Source of the DNA: Aeoliella straminimaris
Lineage (GTDB): Bacteria; Planctomycetota; Planctomycetia; Pirellulales; Lacipirellulaceae
Length of the DNA stretch: 64,000 nucleotides
Assembly (NCBI RefSeq): GCF_024054565.1
Contig: NZ_JAMXLR010000062.1
Coordinates: 1 to 64,000, forward strand
Reading direction: 5' to 3'
Below, one piece after another: positions 17,252 to 27,465 of the stretch. Position numbers and translations under genes: made by a program. Positions within the stretch are counted from its first letter, which is position 1, and every line of letters starts with the position of its first letter. Below the pieces are notes generated by a model. The model had not been told where the DNA came from. It did not search any database and saw only the letters and a list, made by a program, of their open reading frames with translations.

Positions 17252-18649
17252 CTAGGGCGGCACCTCCGGCTTGGGTTTCTCGAATAGTTCTTCGTCAACT
17301 CCCCCTAGCTTCCAGTTGGTAAGATAGACTTTTGAGCGTAATAGTTGAAATGGTGTAGGAGGTACTTGGATTGTTTTAGGCAGCTGCATACCTGCCACTA
17401 CTACTTCTTCTTCGACGCGCATGACGAATGCATCAGGGGGCGGCCCGAACTCCATTAGCTTTTTTTGACCAGAGCCACCGCTCAAAAACGAGAGCCCAAC
17501 TAGGCGACCACTTTGCCGATCAATGGCCATTGTGAGAGGTGTAAACCACGTGCTAACGAGACTATCCTCGCGAAGAGTTACTGGCTTTACCGTGAGATAT
17601 GCAATTTCCTTCGCGTTGTCGTCAACGAGTCCATAAAAGCAAAGCCCCCACTCACCTACCGCGGGCTCTCCCACTTTGATAAGGCTCGGTTGAAATAGCA
17701 CCGCTTCTAAACACTCAAGCAACTGCAAGATAGGCTCGGTTCCTACCCAGTTGTCATCGACCCTCAATTTGGCGTTTGCTTCCCTCTGAATCGAAAACCA
17801 GCCCTTGCCTTTCTGAAGAGCATATTCGAATTCGCCCCGCAACTTCCGTGTCCCTTTCATGTACAATCGGTCAGGCATTGCCCAAGCCATCTGGGCGTCG
17901 TACATGGTTCGCTCTTCAGCTGTTTCTTCTGGTGGATGCGACACTATATTCCTAATATGCAGTTGCCCCGCCCGCAGTTTGTGACGTTGTCCGTGAGGGT
18001 CATGATAAGCTCGAGCCTTCTCTAGCAGCGTGACTGCTTCGGTGTACTGTATGTCGTACTCTTTCACATAGCTGAATAGCTCTTGTGCTGAGATGTTGGG
18101 CTTCTTACCCCTCTTAGAATCCACTCCAAATGCCTCAATAAACGCCTCGGTCTTCCAAGGCGAAAGCGGCGGCTCTGGCTCACTCCAGAAGCCACGTTTG
18201 GCTTTCTGGGCCTCATCGAAGGCTGCCTGCAACTCAGGCGCGGCAAACTCCAGCGGTTGGTTCCAGGCGTGGCCCGAAGCGACTACCTCGCGATTTAACA
18301 AATCTTCCTCCAACCATGCCAGCACAACTCGGCGCTTGATGCCGCGCTCGACCACCACGCCTTGACGGATCGTCAGTTCTTTATTGGCAATCAGTTTCCC
18401 TAACGCCTTCTTCGACTCATCGAAGTGACGCTTGTCGAATTCCTTACGTGGCGCAACAACGCCCAGTAAGCGTACGGGAACACTACCGCTGTTGGTGCGA
18501 ATATAGAATGAATCACCCGACATGACCCGCGCAACGGTTACCTGTTCCGGAGGCTTGAGATCGTCCTCCGTCAACGGTTTCGCGAGAGTTGCGTCCGCAA
18601 GCGTCAGCAGGATGAGTAACGTCCCCACCGTGCGATAGATGGTATCCAT
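17252..18649 (-). CDS. exported staphylococcal-nuclease-like protein, probably catalytically dead
   Basis: This 465-residue protein has a signal peptide (MDTIYRTVGTLLILLTLADA). Residues ~35-150 read as the SNase/TNase OB fold (VTVARVMSGDSFYI, VPVRLLGVVAPR, KALGKLIANKELTI, NREVVASGHAW). The OB-fold core and the first catalytic Arg (VRLLG) are kept. The positions matching Asp40 and Glu43 of staphylococcal nuclease read Val and Arg (VVAPR), and the usual DGDT is SGDS, so nuclease activity is doubtful. The C-terminal 300 residues are not recognised. I chose the ATG at 18649, where the signal peptide begins, over the one at 18673. Confidence 0.7.
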   Translation of the reverse strand: MDTIYRTVGTLLILLTLADATLAKPLTEDDLKPPEQVTVARVMSGDSFYIRTNSGSVPVRLLGVVAPRKEFDKRHFDESKKALGKLIANKELTIRQGVVVERGIKRRVVLAWLEEDLLNREVVASGHAWNQPLEFAAPELQAAFDEAQKAKRGFWSEPEPPLSPWKTEAFIEAFGVDSKRGKKPNISAQELFSYVKEYDIQYTEAVTLLEKARAYHDPHGQRHKLRAGQLHIRNIVSHPPEETAEERTMYDAQMAWAMPDRLYMKGTRKLRGEFEYALQKGKGWFSIQREANAKLRVDDNWVGTEPILQLLECLEAVLFQPSLIKVGEPAVGEWGLCFYGLVDDNAKEIAYLTVKPVTLREDSLVSTWFTPLTMAIDRQSGRLVGLSFLSGGSGQKKLMEFGPPPDAFVMRVEEEVVVAGMQLPKTIQVPPTPFQLLRSKVYLTNWKLGGVDEELFEKPKPEVPP

Positions 18650-19660
18650 CGGTCGCCTCCCGTATTGGCCCACGATACTTGCTGCCTAGAACGCACCTTT
18701 TTTCGTTTTGTCGAGAAGTTGCTGGCCAACGCAGGCATTGCCCTGCACGATCTGCGACAGAATTTGCGTGCCGTCAGCCATGCAACCCAGTATAGCAGAA
18801 GGTCGATAAGGGGCTCCGAGCATCTGAAACCAGAGGTTTTTGCTGCTGAGGTCGCGCCACAAAAGGGCATTAGCAAAAGTCCGAAGTTGCTGAAGGTGCA
18901 TCTTTCGCTCAGATCGAAAGTGAGATTCAGCGCGTCAGTTGTGGCGAACTCTGTGGTATTCCATCCCGCCCAACCCACCGATGTGGGGGCATAGCAAACC
19001 CCATTCGAGTCTCTGCCAACTCCCCTCGGTGCAGCTCACCTCACCAGAATCGAGGCGCCCGCAATCTGCGTCGGCCACATCGACTTTCGCACCAGACGCT
19101 CCCGACTCGAGTGGTCACTTTGCCGTAGCTGCAATCCGCTTATTACGGCCTGCGACTCATTCCCAGGGACTTGGCATCGGCCGCTCGCGATCGACCAGCT
19201 GTAAAAAATTCGCGGTTGAATGCGGGTGACGGTGTGCTCCAATAATGGTGCGACAGTCTCCGCCTGCTGTGGCTCTGGGGCCACCAAAAACTGGCGGTGA
19301 GCTCCAGACAGCAAGCGGCAGGCGTGCGCTACCGGTGCGCAGTCGATGGCCGCCGGTTCGGCGAGCGAGCTATTGGGAGCTACGCCGAATCGCGGTGCGA
19401 ACGGCCACAATCATCGCAGCGGCGGCAAGAGTATTGGGACACGCCGTGACATGCGGAGAACAACGCAGCGAGTTTTGGGCCACCCCGGGAAGGATTTCAC
19501 CGAAAAAAATAGCGGTTTCACCACTCGGGTGGGGACAAAACCCCGGGAGTTTTGGGCCCATGGATCGCTTGCCTTGGGATGGGGACAAAACTCGCAGAGA
19601 CAAAACTCGGTAGCACCGCGAGCAGGCTCGCCGGTTACTTGGTGCCAGCCCACCGTCGAC
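18650..19660. other. gap of about 1 kb, with repeats at its right end
   Basis: Frames of 60-125 codons occur on both strands but none looks like a protein family. The left part (18650-19460) shows nothing I can name. The right end holds the short repeat cluster described separately. It separates two leftward genes, the nuclease-like gene and glmS. Confidence 0.5.
19470..19610. repeat. cluster of short direct and inverted GTTTTG/CAAAAC repeats
   Basis: GAGTTTTGGGCC occurs at 19470-19481 and again at 19547-19558. GGGGACAAAACCCC is at 19531-19544, GGGGACAAAACTCG at 19581-19594 and GAGACAAAACTCGG at 19597-19610. The two forms are inverted relative to each other and can pair into hairpins. It lies 50 nt beyond the 3' end of glmS. 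The layout recalls REP-type palindromic elements; no matching transposase is in the window. Confidence 0.5.
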
Positions 19661-21535
19661 TTATTCGACGGTGACGCTCTTGGCCAGGTTGCGCGGTTTG
19701 TCGACGTCGCAGCCGCGGAGCACCGCGATGTGGTAGGCCAGCAGTTGCAGCGGCACCGCGGTGATGATGGGTTGGGCGAAATCGGCCACGGCGGGCACGT
19801 GGATCACGTCGTCGGCGATTTCAGCCGCCTCGTTATCGCCGGAGTTGACGATGGCGATCACCGGTCCGCCGCGGGCCTTGATCTCCTCCATGTTGGCGAG
19901 CACTTTTTCGTACACCCCGCCGCGCGGCACGATGAACACGCTCGGCGTGTTTTCGTCCACCAGCGCAATGGGACCGTGCTTCATCTCGGCCGCGGGATAC
20001 CCTTCGGCGTGAATGTAACTGATCTCCTTCAGCTTCAGGGCACCTTCCAGGGCGGCCGGGAAGTTGTACTGGCGGCCGAGGTACAGGAAGTTGTCGCAGC
20101 CGGAATATTTGGCGGCGATCTTACGGACCTGGCCATTGGTAGTGAGGGCTTCCTCGACCAGTTCAGGCAGGGCCTGCAGTTCGTCGATCACTCGCAAACC
20201 GGCTTCGTAACTGAGATGACGCAAGCGACCGAAGTACAGCGCCAGCAGTGCGAACACCACACACTGCGAAGTGAACGCCTTGGTGCTGGCGACACCGATC
20301 TCGGGGCCGGCGTGCAAGTAAATGCCGCCGTCGGATTCGCGAGCGATGGTGCTGCCAACCACGTTGCAGATAGAGAGCACCGGGTGACCTTTGCGCTTCA
20401 CCTCGCGCATAGCAGCCAGCGTGTCGATGGTCTCGCCGCTTTGGGTGATGGCAAACAGCAGCGTGTTGCTGGAGAGCGGTGGATTACGGTAGCGAAGCTC
20501 GCTGGCGTACTCCACTTCGACCGGTACCCGGGCAAACGCTTCGAGCATGTACTCGCCAACCAGTCCGGCGTGCCAACTGGTACCGCAGGCGGTGAGCACC
20601 ATGCGGTCGACGGCACGAAGCTGCTGCGCGTTGAGGTTCAAACCGCCGAACACCGCCGTGGCCTGGTCGTGATCCAGGCGACCACGCATGGCATTGCGGA
20701 CGGTCTCGGGTTGCTCAAAGATCTCCTTGAGCATGAAGTGAGGATAGCCATCGAGCTCGACCTGCGCTTCGTCCACCTCCAGCAGCTTGACATCGTGCGG
20801 CACGTCACCTGCATCGCGGTTCACGACGCGGATCGATTCGGCCGTGACCACCGCAAGTTCGTGATCGGCCAGGAAGACGATCTTGTCGGCGCGGCCCACC
20901 AAGGGCGACTGGTCGCTGGCGATGAAGTGCTCGCCGTCGCCGATGCCGATGACCAGCGGACTGCCAAGTCGGGCCGCCAAGATCACGTTGGGCCAGTCGC
21001 GGAACACCACGGCCAATCCATAGGTGCCACGCAACTGACTGAGCGTGGCCTGCATGGCTTGCACCAGCACGTGATAGGGGTCGGTGACGCGAAGTTCGTC
21101 GTCTTCGACTTCCTGGCAGCGATGGAGTTCGTAGTCCAGCAGTTGGGCAATCACTTCGGTATCGGTCGAGGTACCGAAGGTGTACCCCTTCTCGGTGAGC
21201 TTCTGCTTGAGGACGCGAAAGTTCTCGATGACGCCGTTGTGCACCAGCGCCAGCACCCGCTGACCGCCAATGTGGGGATGGGCGTTTTCGTCGTTCGCCG
21301 GACCGTGCGTCGCCCAGCGAGTGTGCCCCAGGCCGATGTGGCCGGGAGCGGGGTGCTGCTTGAGCGCACTAGCCAGTTGGTCGATGCGGCCAGCGGTTTT
21401 GGTCACGGCCAGGTCGCCGTTGTGCAGGGTTGCCACGCCGGAGCTGTCGTAACCGCGATACTCGAGTCGGCGAAGGCCTTCGAGCAAGAAGTCAGTCGCC
21501 TCATCGGGACCTACATAGCCAACAATTCCACACAT
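19661..21535 (-). CDS. glmS: glutamine--fructose-6-phosphate aminotransferase (isomerizing)
   Basis: GlmS makes glucosamine-6-phosphate from fructose-6-phosphate and glutamine, the first step to UDP-GlcNAc for peptidoglycan and lipopolysaccharide. At 624 residues it has the normal length. The nucleophile Cys follows the start Met (MCGIVGYVG), and the glutaminase block has RRLEYRGYDSSGV and HTRWATHG. Two SIS sugar-binding domains follow (CGTSWHAGLVGEYML; ITQSGETIDTLAAM), and the end reads NLAKSVTVE. The ATG at 21535 is fixed by the need for Cys2. It is divergent from kdsB, an unrelated enzyme of the same broad envelope pathway, across 171 nt. Confidence 0.97.
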   Translation of the reverse strand: MCGIVGYVGPDEATDFLLEGLRRLEYRGYDSSGVATLHNGDLAVTKTAGRIDQLASALKQHPAPGHIGLGHTRWATHGPANDENAHPHIGGQRVLALVHNGVIENFRVLKQKLTEKGYTFGTSTDTEVIAQLLDYELHRCQEVEDDELRVTDPYHVLVQAMQATLSQLRGTYGLAVVFRDWPNVILAARLGSPLVIGIGDGEHFIASDQSPLVGRADKIVFLADHELAVVTAESIRVVNRDAGDVPHDVKLLEVDEAQVELDGYPHFMLKEIFEQPETVRNAMRGRLDHDQATAVFGGLNLNAQQLRAVDRMVLTACGTSWHAGLVGEYMLEAFARVPVEVEYASELRYRNPPLSSNTLLFAITQSGETIDTLAAMREVKRKGHPVLSICNVVGSTIARESDGGIYLHAGPEIGVASTKAFTSQCVVFALLALYFGRLRHLSYEAGLRVIDELQALPELVEEALTTNGQVRKIAAKYSGCDNFLYLGRQYNFPAALEGALKLKEISYIHAEGYPAAEMKHGPIALVDENTPSVFIVPRGGVYEKVLANMEEIKARGGPVIAIVNSGDNEAAEIADDVIHVPAVADFAQPIITAVPLQLLAYHIAVLRGCDVDKPRNLAKSVTVE

Positions 21536-21671
21536 CGGACGACGTCTCCGGGACACAGATTACAGAGGAGCTAGCACTACGAGAATCGAGTTGGGTCGGC
21601 TTCACGAGCTACCGATATTCTACGGCCCCGCTCCAAATGCTCCAACGTTAGTTACCACCTCGAATTGAGCT

Positions 21672-21685
21672 ATCCCAAGTTTGGG
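21672..21685. promoter_or_regulatory. 14-base palindrome between glmS and kdsB
   Basis: TCCCAA-GT-TTGGGA has perfect 6-base arms and lies 22 nt before the kdsB start in the divergent glmS-kdsB promoter region. It may be an operator. Short palindromes like this can also occur by chance. Confidence 0.3.
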
Positions 21686-21706
21686 AAACTGAGTAAATAC
21701 CGTGTC

Positions 21707-22483
21707 ATGAATACATCATCCTCCAGCTCGCTCCGCAGTTACGTCGTCATCCCCGCCCGGCTGGGCTCCACTCGGCTGGGCCGGAAGATGCTGCTAGCCG
21801 AGACCGGCCGCACGCTGATTGAGCACACCCACGCCGCGGCCCGCCAGGCCCGCAAACCCCGGGGCGTGATCGTGGCGACCGACAGTACGGACATCGCCGA
21901 GATCATCCAGGACGCGGGCGGCAATGCCATGCTGACCAGCCCTGATTGCGCGAGCGGAACCGACCGCGTAGCAGAGGTGGCGGCCTCGCTGCCCGAGGCG
22001 GACATTTTGGTAAACCTGCAGGGCGACGAGCCGGAAATGGCAGCCTCGGCCGTGGACCAGGTGATCGAGCTGTTGGAGCAGAACCCACAGATGCCGATGG
22101 CCACCTTGGCCACGCCGCTCCGCAGCGCCGAACAACTCGCCAACCCCGCCTGTGTGAAGGTAGTGTTCGACGAAGCGGGCCGGGCCCTGTACTTCAGCCG
22201 GAGCCAGATTCCGTTCGTCCGTGAAGCGGAAGACATGGACCTGGCCGCCGACCCGCCACTGTTTTACCAGCACCTCGGAATCTACGCGTACCGCCGCGAC
22301 TTCCTGCTGGAACTGGCCAGCTGGGCCCCGTCGCGGATGGAACTGGCCGAACGGCTCGAACAACTTCGGGTCCTGGAACGCGGACACTCGATTGCCGTGG
22401 GGGTCACCGCACACAACAGCAGCGGTATCGATACCCCAGAGGACTACGCCCAGTTCGTGAATCGCTGGCGTCAGGCGGCGTAG
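21707..22483 (+). CDS. kdsB: 3-deoxy-manno-octulosonate cytidylyltransferase
   Basis: KdsB activates Kdo to CMP-Kdo with CTP for lipopolysaccharide core synthesis in the cytoplasm. The 258-residue protein has the nucleotide-binding start VIPARLGSTRLGRKML, the block VATDSTDIAEII, SGTDRVAEVA, NLQGDEPEM, and the YFSRSQIPFVRE and QHLGIYAYRRDFL segments, all standard. The length is normal. I chose the ATG at 21707 (MNTSSSSS) over an earlier frame from 21665. The presence of KdsB supports an outer membrane with Kdo-containing lipid. Confidence 0.95.
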   Translation: MNTSSSSSLRSYVVIPARLGSTRLGRKMLLAETGRTLIEHTHAAARQARKPRGVIVATDSTDIAEIIQDAGGNAMLTSPDCASGTDRVAEVAASLPEADILVNLQGDEPEMAASAVDQVIELLEQNPQMPMATLATPLRSAEQLANPACVKVVFDEAGRALYFSRSQIPFVREAEDMDLAADPPLFYQHLGIYAYRRDFLLELASWAPSRMELAERLEQLRVLERGHSIAVGVTAHNSSGIDTPEDYAQFVNRWRQAA

Positions 22484-22522
22484 CACCGGCGGGGTGACCC
22501 CGACGAAAACCACGGTCGATTC

Positions 22523-22551
22523 GGTTAGAATCTAGCGAGTCCGTTCTAACC
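22523..22551. promoter_or_regulatory. inverted repeat upstream of the RmlD-like gene
   Basis: GGTTAGAA (22523-22530) and TTCTAACC (22544-22551) are perfect 8-base arms with a 13-base spacer. They lie 17 nt before the start of the reductase gene, so they could be an operator or a hairpin over the ribosome binding region. Confidence 0.4.
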
Positions 22552-22568
22552 ACCGCCCGTCGCCTGCT

Positions 22569-23570
22569 ATGTTCTCGCTTCCACCCAATCGATTGCCCCT
22601 GCTGGTCACCGGTGTGGCGGGGGTGACCGGGTATAACGCGCTGGATCACTTCCACCGCCGCTACCCTGGACAAGTGATTGGTATCCGACAACAGGACAAC
22701 TGGCGTCTGGCGGGGCCGCACATCGTGGCTTGCGACGCCGAGGACCACGTCGAGCTGGGGCGGCTGTTCGACAAGTACCAGTTTCGCTCGGTGCTGAACT
22801 GCGCCGGCAACTGCGCGCTAAAAGCCTGTGAACTCGACTCCCGACTCGCCTGGCGGACCAACGTGGAAGGACTGGTGAACCTGCTGTCGCACGTAGTGGA
22901 GCGGGACGCGCGGCTGGTGCATACGTCGATCGACCTGGTCTTCTCCGGCGACGATGCAGAACGCAACGGACACCTCGAAACCGACCGACCCGATCCTGTA
23001 ACGGTCTACGGCAAGACCATGGTCAGCGGTGAGCAGCTGATTGCCGACTGGTATCCAGAGGCCTGCGTGCCAAGGATCTCGCTGCCGATGGGCATCAGCT
23101 TCAACGGACACGCCGGCGCGATCGATTGGATTCAATCGCGGTTCGCCAAGAACCGCCCTGCAACGCTGTATTTTGACGAGATTCGCACACCGACCTACAC
23201 CGATTGTTTAAACCTGCTGTTTGAGGAGTTGCTGGGCAGCAACGCGACCGGGTTGTATCACTCCGGCGGGCCCCGGCGTTTGAGCCTGTACGAGATCGCC
23301 CAGGTGGTAAACCGGGTGGGGGGTTACGATCCCGATCTCCTGCAGGGCTGTCCGCGACTTGAGGCCGGCCCGATTCCTCCCAGGGCGGGCAACGTCGCGA
23401 TGCGATCGGGAAAGCTTGCCGAGCACCTGGGACGCGAGCCGTTCGATCCCTGGCCACTGCAGGAGCAGTGGGTACCCACTAACCGGCAATGGCATTACAA
23501 CCGGAACGGAGAGCCAGGGTCGCCCGAATTGCTCTCAGAGGTGCTTTACCGCAATCCGCGGCGGAGGTGA
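22569..23570 (+). CDS. NAD(P)-dependent sugar reductase/epimerase, RmlD-like
   Basis: This 333-residue short-chain dehydrogenase resembles dTDP-4-dehydrorhamnose reductase. The N-terminal Rossmann glycine motif is TGVAGVTGYNA (about residues 14-24). The catalytic Tyr and Lys are in YGKTMVSGE near residue 145, and the Ser/Thr part of the triad is in HTSIDLVFSGDD. These enzymes reduce or epimerise nucleotide sugars, usually for surface polysaccharide. No rmlABC genes are near. It follows kdsB in the same direction after 85 nt, which suits an envelope-sugar role, but the exact substrate is unknown. Confidence 0.82.
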   Translation: MFSLPPNRLPLLVTGVAGVTGYNALDHFHRRYPGQVIGIRQQDNWRLAGPHIVACDAEDHVELGRLFDKYQFRSVLNCAGNCALKACELDSRLAWRTNVEGLVNLLSHVVERDARLVHTSIDLVFSGDDAERNGHLETDRPDPVTVYGKTMVSGEQLIADWYPEACVPRISLPMGISFNGHAGAIDWIQSRFAKNRPATLYFDEIRTPTYTDCLNLLFEELLGSNATGLYHSGGPRRLSLYEIAQVVNRVGGYDPDLLQGCPRLEAGPIPPRAGNVAMRSGKLAEHLGREPFDPWPLQEQWVPTNRQWHYNRNGEPGSPELLSEVLYRNPRRR

Positions 23571-23646
23571 ATTTGACAGCGGCCCATCCAGCGAACTTAA
23601 TGGAAAAGGAACCACTTCGAATTTCGCCTTCTGGTCGCTTGTCGCT

Positions 23647-24159
23647 ATGCCCATCAAGTTTCACTGCTCCCACTGCCAGGCGCCGATCAAGGCACCCGAT
23701 ACCCACGCCGGACAAACGCTCCCCTGCCCCAAGTGCGGCCAGCCGGTATTGGTAGCTCCAGAAGCTCCCGCACCGTCTGCGCCACCTCCCCCAACGCTGT
23801 CGGCTCCGCCAGCTCCGCCAGAGCCACCACTGCCCAGTCAGGCGGAAGCAATCGAGGAGGAAGTTCCGGAGATTGTCATTCACGACAAGCGGTCTGCGGG
23901 TTCCGCCCCGCCAATCTCGACGCCCCCTCCGGCGATGGCCCTTGAGCCTCCCGAAGCTCCTGCGCCCGCAACGGCCCGCGACACGAACCTGGCCAACGTA
24001 CGGGTCGTGGACCTGAAGCTACCTTTTAGCAGCGTGTTGAAATTCGCCCTGCAGTTCTTTCTTTGCAACTTGTTGTTTGTCTTTGTGTTGTGGATTGTGC
24101 TGATGCTGGTGGTCGCCTTACTGGCCGGGCTTGGCCTGAGTCTATGGATGCCTGGTTAA
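23647..24159 (+). CDS. small zinc-ribbon, proline-rich, membrane protein
   Basis: This 170-residue protein has an N-terminal zinc ribbon (CSHCQAPIKAPDTHAGQ, then CPKCGQP, about residues 7-32). A long Pro/Ala-rich linker with an acidic patch (EEEVPEIVIHDK) follows, and one or two C-terminal hydrophobic segments (LQFFLCNLLFVFVLWIVLML, VVALLAGLGLSLWM). This layout is frequent in planctomycetes and its function is unknown. It follows the reductase by 76 nt in the same orientation and precedes the tRNA-Gly insertion site. Confidence 0.7.
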   Translation: MPIKFHCSHCQAPIKAPDTHAGQTLPCPKCGQPVLVAPEAPAPSAPPPPTLSAPPAPPEPPLPSQAEAIEEEVPEIVIHDKRSAGSAPPISTPPPAMALEPPEAPAPATARDTNLANVRVVDLKLPFSSVLKFALQFFLCNLLFVFVLWIVLMLVVALLAGLGLSLWMPG

Positions 24160-24233
24160 CCCCGTTCACCGGCTGCGAATTTGCAGCACGCCAGTTGCCA
24201 GAAGCATCGTCGCTGGATTACGATACACAAGAT

Positions 24234-25968
<1,735 letters not shown>

Positions 25969-25969
<1 letters not shown>

Positions 25970-26181
25970 CAGTCATTTTCCTTCAATCTGGTTAGCTCCA
26001 ACCCAGAGCAATTAGCCAGCTCGACTGCCGAGCGAGGCTTGCCCCGCTTCGGAGTCCAACGGGCGAACTCCTGCCCCTTGCGGGTGAACAGCTCGGCGCC
26101 GTTAGGGAGCGGCTTGGTGTAGGTTTGCTTGTAGATTCTGGCAATTTCAAAACTCCGTAATTTGCGGCCGCAGTATTTCAA
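25969..26181 (-). CDS. 70-residue protein similar to the N-terminal domain of the adjacent integrase
   Basis: Residues ~15-52 (RIYKQTYTKPLPNGAELF, then TRKGQEFARWTPKRGKPR) match the first 40 residues of the integrase downstream (TVYRKTVTRKLPVNAELF, VRKGQQLARWRDSKGKNR). After that the sequences part. The frame starts at a TTG overlapping the upstream stop (TTGA) and ends by overlapping the integrase start (TGATG), so it sits in a coupled series. It may be a stand-alone arm-site-binding domain that competes with or helps the integrase, or a truncated duplicate. The real start codon is uncertain. Confidence 0.6.
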
Positions 26182-26744
26182 TAGATATGCATGAGTCGGT
26201 CCATGATCACTTCAACATCGGTCCCCAGTGTTCCCAGGGTGTTCCAGGCAGATTTTGGGTACAAGTCTCTCGCTGCAAACATGCAAAGAGTCGTGTTCTC
26301 AGTATCCGCGTAGTCGGTGGAGCTCAAGAGTTCATACACTTTGTTAATGAAATGTCGGACAGCGTCGCGATTTTCAGGCGGAGGCGGAAGTTGTAAGGAG
26401 GTGTGCAATTGCAGTTCTTTTTGCAATTCCAAGAAAAGAGAGGCCCATACGCCAGAGAATGCAGCATTTTGTTGCTCATAAGCGACTCGATGGCTCTCAT
26501 CTAGTTTCCACAGCATCAAGGCTCCGCAGGTAGCCAACTCTGCTTGTACGTGTTCAGCTAAATCGATGGGCTCGGAAACGCTAGATCGACCGAACTTAAC
26601 ACTATCAAGTAGCATCGCCTCCATCATCAAGCGAAAATGTGTGCGAATCTGCAATACTGCTGGGTGCCACTTCCATTGATCGTCTGGGGCACGTTGACAA
26701 AAGGCGAAATAGTCCCGCAGTTTGCTCGGTTGGTCCACTGCCAT
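26178..26744 (-). CDS. element protein of unknown function (188 residues)
   Basis: The family is not recognised. The protein is mainly helical and hydrophilic with a proline patch near residue 125 (LQLPPPPENRD). No metal or nucleotide motif is evident. The ATG at 26744 lies one base after the stop of the XRE gene and its own stop overlaps the next frame, so it is the second member of a tight leftward operon that ends with the integrase. The longer open frame to 26780 would overlap the XRE gene. Its place suggests a part in the control of integration, not shown. Confidence 0.6.
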   Translation of the reverse strand: MAVDQPSKLRDYFAFCQRAPDDQWKWHPAVLQIRTHFRLMMEAMLLDSVKFGRSSVSEPIDLAEHVQAELATCGALMLWKLDESHRVAYEQQNAAFSGVWASLFLELQKELQLHTSLQLPPPPENRDAVRHFINKVYELLSSTDYADTENTTLCMFAARDLYPKSAWNTLGTLGTDVEVIMDRLMHIY

Positions 26745-26745
26745 C

Positions 26746-26964
26746 TCAGCGGTCCTTTCGTGGACAGAACTCCAACCCAAAATACACCGCCAGCTTGTCC
26801 GCCGAGTCCAGCCGCATCCCCGCTTCGCCGCGGGCGAACTTCATCAGTACCTGGCGGAGTACGCCGGTTTCGCGCTCCAGGGCGGCAAACGACAGCGGCG
26901 AACTGTTTATTGCGTCTCGCAGCGCGTCGGTGATCGGTGTCGGCGGTTCCTGTTTTCTTGGCAT
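26746..26964 (-). CDS. XRE-like helix-turn-helix repressor of the element
   Basis: This is a 72-residue DNA-binding protein. ITDALRDAINSSPLSFAALE and RETGVLRQVLMKFARGEAGM fit the five-helix Cro/C1 fold, and LAVYFGLEF the end of it. The ATG at 26964 lies inside a palindrome that may be its own operator. It heads the leftward series XRE - 188-residue protein - integrase N-like protein - integrase, each pair within a base or overlapping, so it probably controls integrase expression. The upstream frame to 27039 is not needed. Confidence 0.8.
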   Translation of the reverse strand: MPRKQEPPTPITDALRDAINSSPLSFAALERETGVLRQVLMKFARGEAGMRLDSADKLAVYFGLEFCPRKDR

Positions 26965-26981
26965 GTAATCTACGTTACATG
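26962..26981. promoter_or_regulatory. palindrome over the start codon of the XRE gene
   Basis: CATGTAA (26962-26968) and TTACATG (26975-26981) are perfect 7-base arms with a 6-base spacer. The left arm includes the complement of the XRE start codon. An operator at this place would allow autorepression. The match in the binding protein is inferred from position only. Confidence 0.55.
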
Positions 26982-27058
26982 TTGCGGGGAGTGAATGCAA
27001 GCTTGTAGATAGGGAGTCCATCAAATTCGTTGTTCCCATTGGTAAGGATCGCTCATTG

Positions 27059-27340
27059 TCAAAGTAGTACCTGGTGTCGTCGTTTTGATGGCTTCGGTGG
27101 TGCCGTGTACCCGTGAAACCGCCCGCAACGCTTACAGGTCACTCGATGCACACCTGGGCGGCGGTAGCGGTCCGGCCCATACTCCCAATGCTCGGGCTGG
27201 CGGTGATCGAGGGGGCATTGCAGCTTGGGAGGCAATGTCGGCAGTCGATCGGTCGACGGTGGCGACGACGTAGTTGGCGGCGTCGGCGCGACGACGGGCG
27301 TCGCTTCCCACAACGCGGCGAGTTCGGCGGTGATGTTCAC
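27059..27340 (-). CDS. small zinc-finger-like element protein
   Basis: This 93-residue protein has an N-terminal Pro/Thr-rich stretch and a C-terminal zinc-binding pattern. C42 and H46 lie in CPLDH, with C69 and C72 in CKRCGRFHGY. The start is a GTG at 27340. Such small zinc ribbons are common in phage and plasmid replication regions. It is in the same orientation as the genes on both sides, with the hairpin at 27362-27397 directly upstream. The exact job is unknown. Confidence 0.6.
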   Translation of the reverse strand: MNITAELAALWEATPVVAPTPPTTSSPPSTDRLPTLPPKLQCPLDHRQPEHWEYGPDRYRRPGVHRVTCKRCGRFHGYTAPPKPSKRRHQVLL

Positions 27341-27361
27341 GGGTGGCCCCTTCTGCTCTTC

Positions 27362-27397
27362 GTGAATCCACGGGCGCAGCCCGTAAGTGGATTCACT
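27362..27397. repeat. long hairpin between two element genes
   Basis: The outer arms GTGAATCCAC (27362-27371) and GTGGATTCAC (27388-27397) are perfect 10-base complements, and the inner CGGGC-GCA-GCCCG adds another 5 pairs. It lies between the winged-helix gene stop and the small zinc-finger gene. It could act as a terminator or attenuator for the leftward transcript, although no T run follows. Its centre resembles the CCACGG...CCGTAAGTGG repeats at 54.5-59.9 kb. Confidence 0.6.
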
Positions 27398-27465
27398 CTT
27401 ATGGAATCCTTATGGGATGGACGAACCGTGCTTCGTAGGCTGGCGACGCCTTTTTTCGTAAGCAC

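Noticed and set aside
16660..17298. A minus-strand frame of 212 codons in a gap
   Set aside because: Arg/Pro/Ser-rich, overlaps the end of the nuclease-like gene, no start signal and no recognisable domain.
19346..21574. A long plus-strand frame of 742 codons
   Set aside because: It is the antisense of glmS, which has an intact catalytic Cys2 and SIS domains; the plus translation is His/Gly/Val-rich with no family.
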